Assembly (NCBI RefSeq): GCF_030296615.1
Contig: NZ_AP027732.1
Coordinates: 1,116,001-1,180,000, forward strand
DNA from: Frondihabitans sucicola
GTDB taxonomy: Bacteria > Actinomycetota > Actinomycetes > Actinomycetales > Microbacteriaceae
Reading direction: 5' to 3'
DNA length: 64,000 nucleotides
Numbering within the stretch: the first letter of the stretch is position 1; each line of letters opens with the position of its first letter. The notes beneath the pieces are model-generated. The model had not been told where the DNA came from and ran no database searches. It was given only the letters and a program-made list of their open reading frames with translations. Made by a program: the position numbers and the translations under genes. Shown here one piece after another: positions 19,062 through 27,728 of the stretch.

Positions 19062-19075
19062 GTAATTCTCATTAC
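19062..19075. promoter_or_regulatory. palindromic operator upstream of the NAD-salvage operon
   Basis: GTAAT-GAGA-ATTAC on the minus strand: five-base arms with a four-base spacer in an AT-rich pocket, 16 bases upstream of the prs-like start. The operon's last gene is nrtR, so this is the obvious candidate NrtR site. The assignment rests on symmetry and position only. Confidence 0.55.
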
Positions 19076-19116
19076 GAGAAAAAGTGTTGCAGCCCGGGTG
19101 TGTCGCTCGCTTGCTG

Positions 19117-19184
19117 CCGCAACGCGTTTCCCGGACAATTCGACCGGCCGCGGCGCGTCTAGTTGTCCGGGAAACGCGTTGCGG
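19117..19184. repeat. 68-bp palindromic repeat, family A, copy 3
   Basis: The arms begin CCGCAACGCGTTTCCCGG and end CCGGGAAACGCGTTGCGG, pairing almost perfectly. The central mini-stem is mixed (ACCGG on one side, GCGCGT on the other). The repeat overlaps the last codons and the stop of the CGNR gene (19159), so the repeat itself supplies that gene's C-terminus. Confidence 0.92.
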
Positions 19185-19800
19185 CGGCTCGAGCCCGGTG
19201 CGCGCGGACCTTGGCCCGGTTGCCGCACTTCGGCATGGAGCACCAGCGACGGCTGCCGGCCCGGGAGTCGTCGTGGAAGACGAGGCCGCAGTCGTCGGCA
19301 GCGCACCTCTTGATCCGGCGATCGGCCTCGCCGAGGAAGCCGACCGTCGAGAACAGCGTGACGGCGTCGCGTGCGACGGACGACATCGCCTGGCCGACCC
19401 GTAGGCGCCCCGCGCCCGCCTGGCGGCTTCCGCCCGCGAGCGAAGGCGGTACGTCGGGGGTCGCCGCATAGAGGTTGAGCAGGTCGACGTCGCGGGTGTC
19501 GGGAGTGTGGCCGTCCGCCGCGCACAGAGCCAGGCGGGCGATCGCGTCGCGCAGGGACCGCGCGTCGAGCAGCTCGCGCTCGGTCGGGGCGGAGCCGAGG
19601 CCCTCGTAGCGCTCGGAGAGCCAGTCGCCGAGGTCGGCGGGGAGCAGCAGGCCGTCCCATCCCGCGCCGGGCAGCCCGCTGGCGGGCCCGAATGCGTCGT
19701 CCGGGAACCCGCCGAGGTAGGCGAAGTCGAGGCTCGGGGCGCCCGCGTCGAAGAACCAGCGTGTTCCGCTGTCGGAGCGGAACCAGTTCCCCTGAGGCAT
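19159..19800 (-). CDS. CGNR zinc-finger / ABATE-domain protein
   Basis: 213 residues from ATG 19800. Residues 1-150 are the ABATE-type helical region (FFDAGAPSLDFAYLGGF then TERELLDARSLRDAIARLALCA). The C-terminal CGNR finger reads RCAADDCGLVFHDDSR followed by RRWCSMPKCGNRAKV, giving four Cys ligands and the name motif CGNR. Such proteins are thought to be DNA-binding regulators. The last residues, ATRFPDN, are encoded by a family A palindrome, suggesting that insertion of the repeat altered the C-terminus. Confidence 0.8.
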   Translation of the reverse strand: MPQGNWFRSDSGTRWFFDAGAPSLDFAYLGGFPDDAFGPASGLPGAGWDGLLLPADLGDWLSERYEGLGSAPTERELLDARSLRDAIARLALCAADGHTPDTRDVDLLNLYAATPDVPPSLAGGSRQAGAGRLRVGQAMSSVARDAVTLFSTVGFLGEADRRIKRCAADDCGLVFHDDSRAGSRRWCSMPKCGNRAKVRAHRARAAATRFPDN

Positions 19801-19830
19801 GTAACCAGCCTAGCGGGGAGCTGCCGCCGG

Positions 19831-19907
19831 AAATCGAAGGGGATTTTCGCGCGGGCAGCGTGTTCATGGGGATCGGAGGCCGTCCGGGCGAAAATCCCCT
19901 TCGATTT
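19831..19907. repeat. 77-bp palindromic repeat, family B, copy 1
   Basis: The left arm AAATCGAAGGGGATTTTCGC and its exact complement at 19888-19907 enclose a 37-base variable core containing TTCATGGGGATCGGAG. It lies just 5' of the CGNR gene and downstream of the SprT-like gene. Three more 77-bp copies are at 23908, 45505 and 56636. Confidence 0.92.
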
Positions 19908-20032
19908 CTGCCGGGGCCGGGGCCGGGGCGGGGCCGGGGAGCGCGAGGTGGGGCCGGGGCGGGGGCCGGGGAGCACGAGGTGGGGCCGGGGTGGGGCCGG
20001 CGGCGCGACGGGCGGGGCCGGACGACGGGACG
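19908..20032. repeat. G-rich low-complexity tract beside repeat B1
   Basis: Runs of GGGG separated by CC, AGC or T fill most of this stretch, with a degenerate unit of about 35 bases ending GAGCRCGAGGT seen twice. On the minus strand it is a C-rich tract directly after the stop of the SprT-like gene. No gene is present. The plus strand could form G-quadruplexes. Confidence 0.75.
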
Positions 20033-20488
20033 TCAGGCGGGGCGACGGCTCCAGGAGATCAGGTTGGCGGCGTCGTACCGCTTCGCGCAGCGGCCGCAGG
20101 CCAGCGGTCGCAGGGGCGTCCGGTACCGGTAGTGCTCGTGCCCGGCCGGGCAGCGCCCGATCCACGGAGCCAGCTCGGACGCGATGGCGCCGTCGTGCAG
20201 TCGGCCCCCGACGTAGCCGAGCTCGCGCGCGACGGTGCGCCAGCGCGGCCCGTGACCCGCCTTCGATCCTGCGATCGCGTGAGCGACCTCGTGCAGCAGC
20301 ACCTGGTGGATCTCGTCGTCGTCGTATCGCCCGGCCAGGTGCCGTGACACGGTGATGCGGTGCTTCGTGTAGTCGCAGAGCCCCGCGCGCGTCTTGGCGT
20401 TGTCGAAGGCGAAGTTCCAGACGGCAGGATCGAGATGGAGCGAGATGAGCGCGTCGGCCCACTGCCGCACGCGGTCGAGTTCCGCCAC
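20033..20488 (-). CDS. SprT-like zinc metalloprotease-fold protein
   Basis: 151 residues from GTG 20488. The zinc motif is LLHEVAHAIAG (HExxH), followed by GHGPRWRTVARELG, in which the third His lies in GHG. A zinc-ribbon-like end follows (CPAGHEHYRYR then RPLACGRCAKRYD). The upstream part, YTKHRITVSRHLAGRYDDDE, is typical of SprT. Bacterial SprT-like proteins are poorly characterised relatives of the Spartan DNA-protein-crosslink protease. The gene starts 10 bases after the TPR-protein stop. Confidence 0.85.
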   Translation of the reverse strand: MAELDRVRQWADALISLHLDPAVWNFAFDNAKTRAGLCDYTKHRITVSRHLAGRYDDDEIHQVLLHEVAHAIAGSKAGHGPRWRTVARELGYVGGRLHDGAIASELAPWIGRCPAGHEHYRYRTPLRPLACGRCAKRYDAANLISWSRRPA

Positions 20489-20498
20489 GCCCGACCCG

Positions 20499-21647
20499 CT
20501 ACGAGCGGTCGGACGGGGGCGTCTTCTGGTTCGACGCGTCGAACGCGCCCCAGATGCTGCGAGCGGCCTTCCGGGCCCGGTTGACCTCGGCGTCGAAGCC
20601 GGTGGCCTGCGGCTCGTCGTCTTCGTTGCGGTCTTCGTCGTCGACCGAGCGGCGCGAGCGGCCCGGGGCGGTGGCGTGCGGCACGGCGATGGCCTGCGTC
20701 TCGACTCCGATCGACGCGGCGTCGGGCACGGGCTCGTCGGAGGCCGCGTCGGGGTCGAGGCGAGCGGCGGCGGGATCGAGGCGGGCGGGTGCCTCCGGCG
20801 CTTGTTCCGGGGCGCCGAGGAAGGCGGGCGAGCCGGTGGTGCGGAACAGGGGCGTGGGGTTGGTGTCTCCGTCGTCGGCGTCGTCGGCCTCCGCTTCGAC
20901 GGCCGTCTCGGTGCCGAGGGTGCCGGGCGCGTCGACGACGACCGGGGTGACCATGGGCTCGCGAGCGTCGTCGACCTCGTCGCCGTCGGCCGCGTCGGCC
21001 GCGTCTGACGTGGAATCGACGAGGGGCTCGGGAGCGGAGCCCTGCAGGATCGCGCGCATGACCCCTTCGATCGCGACCCGCAGCCCGTTGGTGCGCTCGG
21101 CCGGTGCGCCGGCCTTCTCGTACGCGGCCAGGGCGGCGGTCAGGGAGGTGCGCGCCTCGTCGTAGCGACCGAGGTCGTAGAGCGTGTAGCCCTCGAGCTC
21201 GGCGGCCGCGGCCTCGAGCTCGTGCCACTCCTCGGTGGCTGCGCTGATGCGGCTGGTGTGCAGGTCGTTCAGGGCCCGCTCGAGGCGGCCCTGCTCTTTG
21301 AAGACGTAGGCGCGACGGATGCGGGCGGCGGTGGAGTCGGCCCGGTCACCGGTGAAGTGAGCGAGGCGGAACGCCTCCTCGGAGATGGCCAGAGCCTCGT
21401 CGAGTCGGCCGAGCATGCGCAGCAGGTCGGCGCGCTCGCCGAGGGCGGCGGTGCTGCGGCTGGCTCCGAGTTCGGCGAGCCGACCCTCGAGCGAACCGGC
21501 GTCGATCGCGGGGCGGAGGCTCACCGGGTCGAAGTGCGCGGTCGACGAAGCGCCCGTCGGCACGATCGGTGCGGTCAGGCTCGCGGGCACGGGGTGGCTG
21601 GTCGGGCCACCGTGCGCGTCGTTGTCGGAGTGGTCGTGCTCGGTCAT
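20499..21647 (-). CDS. tetratricopeptide-repeat protein of unknown function
   Basis: 382 residues from ATG 21647. Residues about 55-220 hold tandem helix pairs with TPR spacing (ALGERADLLRMLGRLDEALA, ARIRRAYVFKEQGRLERALN, GYTLYDLGRYDEARTSLTAAL). The remaining 160 residues are acidic, Ala/Asp-rich and probably disordered. It may serve as a protein-interaction scaffold; no partner is evident. Very closely followed by the SprT-like gene. Confidence 0.75.
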   Translation of the reverse strand: MTEHDHSDNDAHGGPTSHPVPASLTAPIVPTGASSTAHFDPVSLRPAIDAGSLEGRLAELGASRSTAALGERADLLRMLGRLDEALAISEEAFRLAHFTGDRADSTAARIRRAYVFKEQGRLERALNDLHTSRISAATEEWHELEAAAAELEGYTLYDLGRYDEARTSLTAALAAYEKAGAPAERTNGLRVAIEGVMRAILQGSAPEPLVDSTSDAADAADGDEVDDAREPMVTPVVVDAPGTLGTETAVEAEADDADDGDTNPTPLFRTTGSPAFLGAPEQAPEAPARLDPAAARLDPDAASDEPVPDAASIGVETQAIAVPHATAPGRSRRSVDDEDRNEDDEPQATGFDAEVNRARKAARSIWGAFDASNQKTPPSDRS

Positions 21648-21775
21648 CGTTTACGAGGGTAGTCGCGCCGGGCCGGTTTTGGCTCCATCGCCGCGCGCCG
21701 TCGGTCGTTCGCGGTGCGCACATGACGGCTTCGACCGGACGTGAGCGGCGAGTCGAGCACGACGAACGAACGGGG

Positions 21776-22402
21776 TCACGGGCGGTAGGCGCGGAGGAAC
21801 GCCTGCACCCCGTCGGCGACGATCTCGTGGCGACGCGCCTTCGGAGCGTCGGCCTCGTCTTGAAGGAGGCGGAACGTCAGCGCTCCGAAATGGTCGGCCG
21901 CCGTGAGCGGCTTCGCAAGGCGCAGGAGCCCGATGCGCTCGAACGTCGTGAAGTACTCGGCCAGCAGGGTCTCGGGCTCGCGGGTGTCCCACTGGTCGCG
22001 GAGCACCGGCAGGTGGGCTGCCTCGGTCGACACCAGGCGCCGCAGCGAGCTGTACGCGTCGGAGCCCATCGTGGTGTCGGAGATCCGCGCGACGAACCGG
22101 ATGAGGCTCGCCTCGAGCGTCTCGGGAGCCTCGGAGACCGGCCCCAGCTCTTCGTCGGCCGCCTCCGTCACCGAGGCCAGGAGGGAGGCCGCGGCCGACT
22201 CGACGACTCGGAGCAGGATCGTGCTCTTGTCGCCGAAGTAGTCGTAGATCGTCCGTTTCGACACCCCGGCGGCGGCCGCCACGGCGTCGACGCTCGTGCG
22301 CTCGAAGCCCTCGGTCATGAAGAGGTCTCGGGCGGCCAGGAGGATGGCGGAGCGCTTGGCCGCGGATCCTGCGCGAAGCGGTTTGGTCTCGACCGGAGGC
22401 AT
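21776..22402 (-). CDS. TetR family transcriptional regulator
   Basis: 208 residues from ATG 22402. The N-terminal helix-turn-helix is clear: KRSAILLAARDLFMTEGFERTSVDAVAAAAGVSKRTIYDYFGDK. The C-terminal ligand domain is of the AefR-like type. It is divergent from the efflux gene at 22459, and the 56-base gap contains a palindrome, so it most likely represses that transporter and itself. Confidence 0.9.
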   Translation of the reverse strand: MPPVETKPLRAGSAAKRSAILLAARDLFMTEGFERTSVDAVAAAAGVSKRTIYDYFGDKSTILLRVVESAAASLLASVTEAADEELGPVSEAPETLEASLIRFVARISDTTMGSDAYSSLRRLVSTEAAHLPVLRDQWDTREPETLLAEYFTTFERIGLLRLAKPLTAADHFGALTFRLLQDEADAPKARRHEIVADGVQAFLRAYRP

Positions 22403-22428
22403 GCGCCGATTCTAGTGACCCCTCGCTT

Positions 22429-22450
22429 AACTACACTGCACGGTGTAGTT
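22429..22450. promoter_or_regulatory. palindromic operator between tetR and the efflux gene
   Basis: AACTACAC-TGCACG-GTGTAGTT: perfect eight-base arms around a six-base centre, 26 bases from the regulator start and 8 bases before the transporter ATG. This is the expected place and form of a TetR-family operator controlling both divergent genes. Confidence 0.75.
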
Positions 22451-22458
22451 TACTTTTC

Positions 22459-23879
22459 ATGACTTCGACACTCGAAACGACGCCGGCGCTGGTCAGCGAC
22501 CGACGGCTCACCGTGATCAGCGTCGTGCTGCTCCTCGGCACGATCACGACGATCCTCGACACGACGATCGTCAACGTGGCCCTCGACCACCTCCACGTGG
22601 TCTTCCACGCCTCCGTCGCCTCGACCCAGTGGATCTCGAGCGGGTACCTCCTGGCGCTCGCCGGCGTGATCCCGCTCTCCGGGTGGGCCACCGAGCGCTT
22701 CGGCGCGAAAGCCGTCTGGACCACCGCGGTCGGCGCCTTCCTCCTGGGGTCGGTCCTCTGCGGGCTCTCGTGGAACCTGCCGAGCCTGATCGGGTTCCGC
22801 GTCCTCCAGGGCATCGGCGGCGGTCTCGTCCTGCCGCTGACCGTGACGATCCTCACCCAGACGGCCGGCCCGGCGCGCCTCGGTCGAGCCATCGGCACCA
22901 TCGCGATCCCCGGCCAGCTCGCCCCGATCCTGGGGCCGGTCATCGGCGGCGCGCTCGTGTCGTCGGTCAGCTGGCGCTGGCTGTTCTTCGTCAACGTCCC
23001 GCTCTGCCTCGCCGCGCTGATCCTGGCGCCGCGTCTCCTGCCGGCCGGCGAGCCCAAACGCGGTCACCCGTTCGACGCGATCGGGTTCGTCCTGCTGACA
23101 CCCGGGCTCGTCGCACTGGCCTGGGGCATCAGCGCGGCAGGACGCGACGGTGGATTCTCGGCGGTCGGCTCGTGGCTGCCGACGATCGCCGGCGCCGTCC
23201 TCGTCGCCGCCTTCGCCGTCTGGTCGCTCCGCTCCAAGGGCATCCCGCTCCTCGACGTGCGCCCGTTCGCCCGCCGGAGTTTCGGCCTGTCGAGCGTGAT
23301 CACCTTCGTCGGCGGCTTCTCCAGCTACGCCGTCATGTTCCTGCTGCCGCTCTTCTACCAGCAGCTGCGCGGCGACTCGACACTCCAGACCGGCCTGCTG
23401 CTGATCCCGCAGGGGCTCGGCACCGTCACCTTCATGCTGCTGAACCGCACGATCGCCGGGCGCGTCCCGACCAAGTGGATCGTGGCCACCGGCTCCCTCC
23501 TGATCATGCTCGGAGCCGTGCCGTTCGCCGTCGTCGGGGCATCGGGACACGACGTCCTGCTCCTCGCCTCGCAGTACGTCATCGGCTTCGGCTCGGGCGC
23601 GATCCTGATGACCATCATGACGCTGGCCTTCTCAGGCCTCGGCCGGAGCGAGATCCCCGGGCCGGCGCGGCGTTCAGCGTCGTGCAGCGGGTCGGAGCGC
23701 CGTTCGGAGTGACGGTCGTCGCGGTCCTGCTCGAGAGCGCCATCGACCGAGGCGGCGCAGGATCCGAGGCGCTCGCCGGGGCCTTCGGATCGACCTTCTG
23801 GTGGGTGGTCGGGTTCGGGGTCGTGCCGCTCGTGCTGGCGCTGTTCCTGCCGCGCGCGCCGAAGCAGCCCGCCGTCTGA
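22459..23879 (+). CDS. DHA2-type MFS drug efflux transporter (one frameshift)
   Basis: About 473 residues if one C is restored in the C run near 23656, where the frame passes from GLGRSEIP to RAGAAFSVVQRVG. Motif A-like LSGWATERFGAKAVW, motif C-like GQLAPILGPVIGGALV and about 14 membrane segments place it with EmrB/QacA proton antiporters. It is presumably derepressed when the neighbouring TetR protein binds a substrate. The break is probably a sequencing error because both halves are well conserved. Confidence 0.87.
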
Positions 23880-23907
23880 GGCGCCCCGCACCCTGCGCTC
23901 CCTCCAG

Positions 23908-23984
23908 AAATCGAAGGGGATTCTCGCTGGACGGGCCCGCCTGCCGCATGCGAGCTCGTCGGGGACGAGAATCCCCTTCGATTT
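23908..23984. repeat. 77-bp palindromic repeat, family B, copy 2
   Basis: The arms AAATCGAAGGGGATTCTCG and CGAGAATCCCCTTCGATTT are still fully paired although the TTTTCG of other copies has become TTCTCG, a paired change in both arms. It lies between the convergent efflux and fliW genes. The core runs in the opposite orientation to copies 1 and 3. A G-rich stretch (23985-24030) follows. Confidence 0.92.
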
Positions 23985-24037
23985 CGGGAGGGTGGGGGCA
24001 GGTGGGTGCGGAGCAGTGCGGGGCAGAGGCAGGCTGG

Positions 24038-24451
24038 TCAGGCGGGGACGGCGACGGGGGTCGGCGCGGAGGCCGGGCGCGGGACGAGGGCGGCGCGGAG
24101 CGGCCAGTCCTGGTTCTCGAGGATCAGCTGCGCCGACAGCCCGGTGGTCGCGTTGACGACGATGGGCGCCATCAGGTTCACGGTCGTGCCGGACGGCGCG
24201 GGGTTGGCGACGACCAGGACGAGCGCGTCCTCCGGGCTGTGCACCCCGAGCGACTCGCCCTGCTCCTCGGAGATCTCCGGCGAGTAGTCGGGCAGGTGGA
24301 CGCCGGCGTCCACGACGAAGAGCCGGGTGGTCGGCGCCGCACTGGCGTGGAGCGAGTACAGGCCCGTGGCGCCGGACACCTCGTCGAGGGTGAAGTCGAC
24401 GACGGGGTCGAGTCCGGGAGGAGGCGTGACGAAGGTGAGGAGAGCGCTCAT
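24038..24451 (-). CDS. fliW: flagellar assembly factor FliW
   Basis: 137 residues from ATG 24451, overlapping the flgL stop. FliW features are PPPGLDPVVDFTLDEVSG near the N-terminus and DYSPEISEEQGESLGVHSPEDALVLVVANP in the middle, followed by NLMAPIVVNATTG, the most conserved FliW stretch. FliW binds flagellin and sequesters CsrA, so flagellin translation matches secretion. CsrA is encoded at the other end of this cluster. Confidence 0.93.
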   Translation of the reverse strand: MSALLTFVTPPPGLDPVVDFTLDEVSGATGLYSLHASAAPTTRLFVVDAGVHLPDYSPEISEEQGESLGVHSPEDALVLVVANPAPSGTTVNLMAPIVVNATTGLSAQLILENQDWPLRAALVPRPASAPTPVAVPA

Positions 24452-25377
24452 CGGAGGAAGTCCATCAGGGTCGGCTGGATCACCTTGGCGGTGGTCGCGA
24501 GGGCGGATTGGTAGGAGACTTGCTGGGTTTGAAGCTGGAGGATGACCTTGGCGAGGTCGAGGTCCTCGATGCCCGAGCGCTGGTTCTCGAGCGAGACGGA
24601 GGACGACTTGAGGGAGTCCTGAGCGCGCTCGATCTGAGCCTGGCGGGCTCCGACGTCGCCCCGGGCCGCGTTGACGGCGTCGAGGCGGGCGTCGATGGCG
24701 TTGAGCTGCGGGTTGACGTTCACCCCGGCGCGGAGGTCGGAGACGATCGAGTCGACCATCGAGAACACCGAGTCGGAGCCGGTGCCGAACACGGCCGCCC
24801 CGTCGGTGTCGACCTTGACGGTGGTGCTGTCGGAGATCCTGCGCTGCACGCTGCTCCCGGCCGTGCCGGTGAACGCGGGCGGGGTCGTCGTCACCACGCC
24901 GGTGACCGGATCGGTGGTGCTGGTCTCGGGCGAGAAGGCTCCGTTCGCGTCGGACGTGCCGGCGAAGACGGAGCGCCCCGCGTAGGTCGTGTTGGCCGAA
25001 GCGAGGAGGTCGCTCTTGAGACCGGTCAACTCGGTGGCGATGGCCTCCTTCGCGGTGGGCGACATCGAGCCGTCGTTGGCGCCCTGCACGGTGAGGTCGC
25101 GGATCCGGCGGAGGATGTTGGCGGTGTCGCTCAGAGCCGAGTCGGTCATGGTGAGCCAGCCGTCTCCGTCGTCGGCGTTGCGGGAGTACTGGGTGTTGGC
25201 GGCTTGCGCGCTGCGGACGAGGAGCGACTGCCCGGTGCCCGTCGGGTCGTCGGACGGGACGCCGATCGCCTTGAGCGACGACGCCTGGCCCTGCAGCTGC
25301 GCGAGCCGGGCGGCATTGGCCTGCAGCTGGCGCGAGGCGGCCATCGCGGAGGTCTGGTTCGTGACGCGGCCGAGCAT
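24448..25377 (-). CDS. flgL: flagellar hook-filament junction protein FlgL
   Basis: 309 residues from ATG 25377, which overlaps the flgK stop (TGATG). It starts MLGRVTNQTSAMAASRQLQANAARLAQLQGQ, with SLKAIGVPSDDPTGTG matching the conserved N-terminal flagellin-like domain. The C-terminal coiled segment runs through QAQIERAQDSLKSSSVSLENQRSGIEDLDLAKVI. It joins the hook-associated ring to the filament and is exported by the flagellar type III apparatus. Confidence 0.95.
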   Translation of the reverse strand: MLGRVTNQTSAMAASRQLQANAARLAQLQGQASSLKAIGVPSDDPTGTGQSLLVRSAQAANTQYSRNADDGDGWLTMTDSALSDTANILRRIRDLTVQGANDGSMSPTAKEAIATELTGLKSDLLASANTTYAGRSVFAGTSDANGAFSPETSTTDPVTGVVTTTPPAFTGTAGSSVQRRISDSTTVKVDTDGAAVFGTGSDSVFSMVDSIVSDLRAGVNVNPQLNAIDARLDAVNAARGDVGARQAQIERAQDSLKSSSVSLENQRSGIEDLDLAKVILQLQTQQVSYQSALATTAKVIQPTLMDFLR

Positions 25378-26801
25378 CAGGCGATCCCCACGTGTCCGAC
25401 GTGGTTGATGAGCGTGTCGAGCATCTCGTCGACGGCCGTCATCACGCGGGCGGCGCCCTGGTAGGCGTGCTGGAAGGTCAGCATGTTGACGTTCTCCTCG
25501 TCGAGGTCGACGCCCGCGGTCGACTGCTGCTGCGTCTTGGCCGCGGTGGCGGCGATCGTGGCACGGTCGGACGACGCGATCTCGGTCTGTGCGAGGGCGC
25601 CGGTCGAGGTGACGAAGGCGGCCCAGGCGCGGTCGGGAGCTGCGGCGCCGACGCCCAGGTGGGAGATCTGCAGGGCGACGGAACCGTCGAGGGCTCCGGA
25701 TCCTGCCGTCCCGGTCTGGATGTCGGCGGCCGACTTCGGGATCACGGAGAGGCCCGTCGCAGCGGGGCCGGTGGCGGAGACGGCGAAGAAGTCGGCGCCG
25801 GTGGTGCCGGACGGCGTGGAGCCTGTCTGGTAGACCGAGTTGACGGCGGCGGCGAGCTGGGTCGCGAAAGCGTTGTAGCTGGCCGCGGCCTCGGCGAGGA
25901 CACCGCCGGATCCTGAGCCGTCGGCCGGGGCGAGCACGGACAGCGCGCCCGCGATCTGCCCGCCGTCGAGCCCGACGGAGGTACCGGGACGGTGGGTCCA
26001 CTCGAGGGTCACCGGCGATGCGCCCGCGCCCTCCAGGGTCGAGGATCCGGTGACCTGCACGGAACGCGACTCGGTGCCCGAGACGATGGCGTTGCCACCG
26101 ATCAGGACGTCGACGGTGCCGTCGGAGTTGGCGTGGACCGACCCGCCGGCGAGCGACGAGATCTTCTCGGTGAGCGCGTTGCGCTTGTCGACCAACTCGT
26201 TGACGCTGCCGCCGGTGGAGAGTCCCTGCTGGATCTGCTTGTTGAGGTCGGCGACCTGCGCCGCGGCCGAGTTGAGGTCGTTCGCCAGGGAGGCGACCTG
26301 GGTCCTGGTCGCGCTCCACTGGTCGGAGACCTGCTGGTAGCCCGTCTTGAGGGTGTCGGCGATGGTCTGCGCCTCGCCGAGGAGGGTCGAGGCGGGGGAG
26401 GCGCCGCCGGGGGCGTTCGCCATGTCGCCCCAGCCGGCCCAGAACGTGTTGAGCTGCGCGGACAGGCCATTGGTGCCCGGCTCGTTCAGCGACGCCTCGA
26501 GCGTGGACAGGACGCTGGAGCGGACCGAGCCGTAGCCGGCGCTGGACGCGGTCGACCGCACCTGGGCGTCCTGCTGGGCGTCGCCGATCCTGGCGTACCC
26601 GTCGACCGAGACGCCCTGGCCGATGGCGGTGCCGGTGGAGAAGAGGCCGGGCTGCACCGCGTTGATCGACGACGTCGTGACCCGCTGGCGCGTGTAGCCG
26701 TCCGTCGACGCGTTGGCGATGTTCTGCCCGACGACGTCGAGACCCGCGCGGGCCGCCGAGAGGCCGCGGTACGCGGTGTTGAGTCCGGAGAAGGTGCTCA
26801 C
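25377..26801 (-). CDS. flgK: flagellar hook-associated protein FlgK
   Basis: 474 residues from GTG 26801. The N-terminus STFSGLNTAYRGLSAARAGLDVVGQNIANASTDGYTRQRV is the axial-protein signature. The C-terminus (SSDRATIAATAAKTQQQSTAGVDLDEENVNMLTFQHAYQGAARVM) is the matching D0/D1 helix. It forms the first hook-filament junction ring. FlgN, its chaperone, is encoded immediately upstream. Confidence 0.95.
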   Translation of the reverse strand: MSTFSGLNTAYRGLSAARAGLDVVGQNIANASTDGYTRQRVTTSSINAVQPGLFSTGTAIGQGVSVDGYARIGDAQQDAQVRSTASSAGYGSVRSSVLSTLEASLNEPGTNGLSAQLNTFWAGWGDMANAPGGASPASTLLGEAQTIADTLKTGYQQVSDQWSATRTQVASLANDLNSAAAQVADLNKQIQQGLSTGGSVNELVDKRNALTEKISSLAGGSVHANSDGTVDVLIGGNAIVSGTESRSVQVTGSSTLEGAGASPVTLEWTHRPGTSVGLDGGQIAGALSVLAPADGSGSGGVLAEAAASYNAFATQLAAAVNSVYQTGSTPSGTTGADFFAVSATGPAATGLSVIPKSAADIQTGTAGSGALDGSVALQISHLGVGAAAPDRAWAAFVTSTGALAQTEIASSDRATIAATAAKTQQQSTAGVDLDEENVNMLTFQHAYQGAARVMTAVDEMLDTLINHVGHVGIA

Positions 26802-26805
26802 GTGT

Positions 26806-27291
26806 CTACAGTCGCCCGTCGAAGAGGTGGCTCGAGGTGGAAGTGCTGCGGCCGGAGCCGGTCGCGTCGTAGGTCGCAGGATCCGTGTTGACCGTGGCGA
26901 GCGTCTCCTGCGTGGAACGGGCCGCGGCGCGGAGGAACTGCTCGTTCTCGTCGCGGAGCTGCTTGATCTGGCGCGTCAGCTCGGTCATGGCCCGGAGGTG
27001 CGACGTGAAGATGTCGGCCCAGGGGCCGTCGGGAGCGTGGTCGACGAGTTCGCGCAGCGGCGTCTCGCCCTCGGTGCCCCACTCCTCGGCGACGACGGCC
27101 ACCTCGACCGTGCGCTCGAGACCGGCGGCCCGGAGACGTTCGAGCACCTGCTCGACCTCGCGGGTCGCGTGTTCGATCCAGCGGGACTTCCCGGCGGTGA
27201 GGAGCAGCTGCTCCTCTTCGAGCTTGAACGTGAGCAGCTCGAGGAGCTCCCTCTCACGCCAGAGCACGGCGGACAATTCGTTCACGCCCAC
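26806..27291 (-). CDS. flgN: flagellar export chaperone FlgN
   Basis: 161 residues, all helical. It begins MGVNELSAVLWRERELLELLTFKLEEEQLLLTAGK, which resembles the FlgN N-terminal helix, and a second long helix contains ELTRQIKQLRDENEQFLRAAARS. FlgN escorts FlgK and FlgL to the export gate. It is the first gene of the minus-strand operon, 70 bases downstream of a sigma-28-like promoter. Confidence 0.85.
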   Translation of the reverse strand: MGVNELSAVLWRERELLELLTFKLEEEQLLLTAGKSRWIEHATREVEQVLERLRAAGLERTVEVAVVAEEWGTEGETPLRELVDHAPDGPWADIFTSHLRAMTELTRQIKQLRDENEQFLRAAARSTQETLATVNTDPATYDATGSGRSTSTSSHLFDGRL

Positions 27292-27360
27292 GGTCCCTCC
27301 AAGTTTCGGCTGCGGTCCGGCCAGGCCTCCCGCAGAGAGCGGTTGCGCTCTCGAGATGCA

Positions 27361-27387
27361 CTATCGGCCGGTAGGACCCCACCGTAA
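27361..27387 (-). promoter_or_regulatory. sigma-28-type promoter for flgN-flgK-flgL-fliW
   Basis: On the minus strand TTAC (27387-27384), 15 bases, then GCCGATAG (27368-27361). This matches the pattern found before fliC, flgB, flbD and fliM except for TTAC in place of TAAC. The transcript would start near 27354, giving a leader of about 60 bases before flgN. Confidence 0.7.
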
Positions 27388-27728
27388 GGAGTGGACCTTG
27401 CGGTTGCCGACGCAGCTTGTCGACACGTGTCTGGTACTCGTGATCCTGCGTGGCTTAAACAAGGCCCCGTTGGGGGTGAAATCCGCGAGAATTCACGCTT
27501 TGTCCTCCTAAATGACGACACCCCAAACCCCCGTAGTGGGGGCTTTCCGGCCTAGTTTTGCCCCTCCCGGGCTCAGTAGCGTTGTGGGTGTCGGAAGATC
27601 ACTCCGGCCAGCGAAGGAAGAGCCGCTAGGGGCCCTTCCGAATCGCAGATCACTTTCGAATCGTCTTCGGCGAGCCATGCCGCCGAGGCGATTCGTCATG
27701 CCGATTTCCGAACAGACCGGGGTGCAGG
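27388..27728. other. intergenic region upstream of fliA with several dyads
   Basis: No gene is supported here. It holds a CCCCC-GTAGT-GGGGG hairpin (27528-27542), an inverted pair GTGAA (27476-27480) and TTCAC (27492-27496), and a looser pair GTTGGGG/CCCCAAAC around it. Base composition is less GC-rich than elsewhere. This must contain the promoter that starts the flagellar cascade through fliA, so one dyad may bind the unknown master regulator. Confidence 0.5.
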
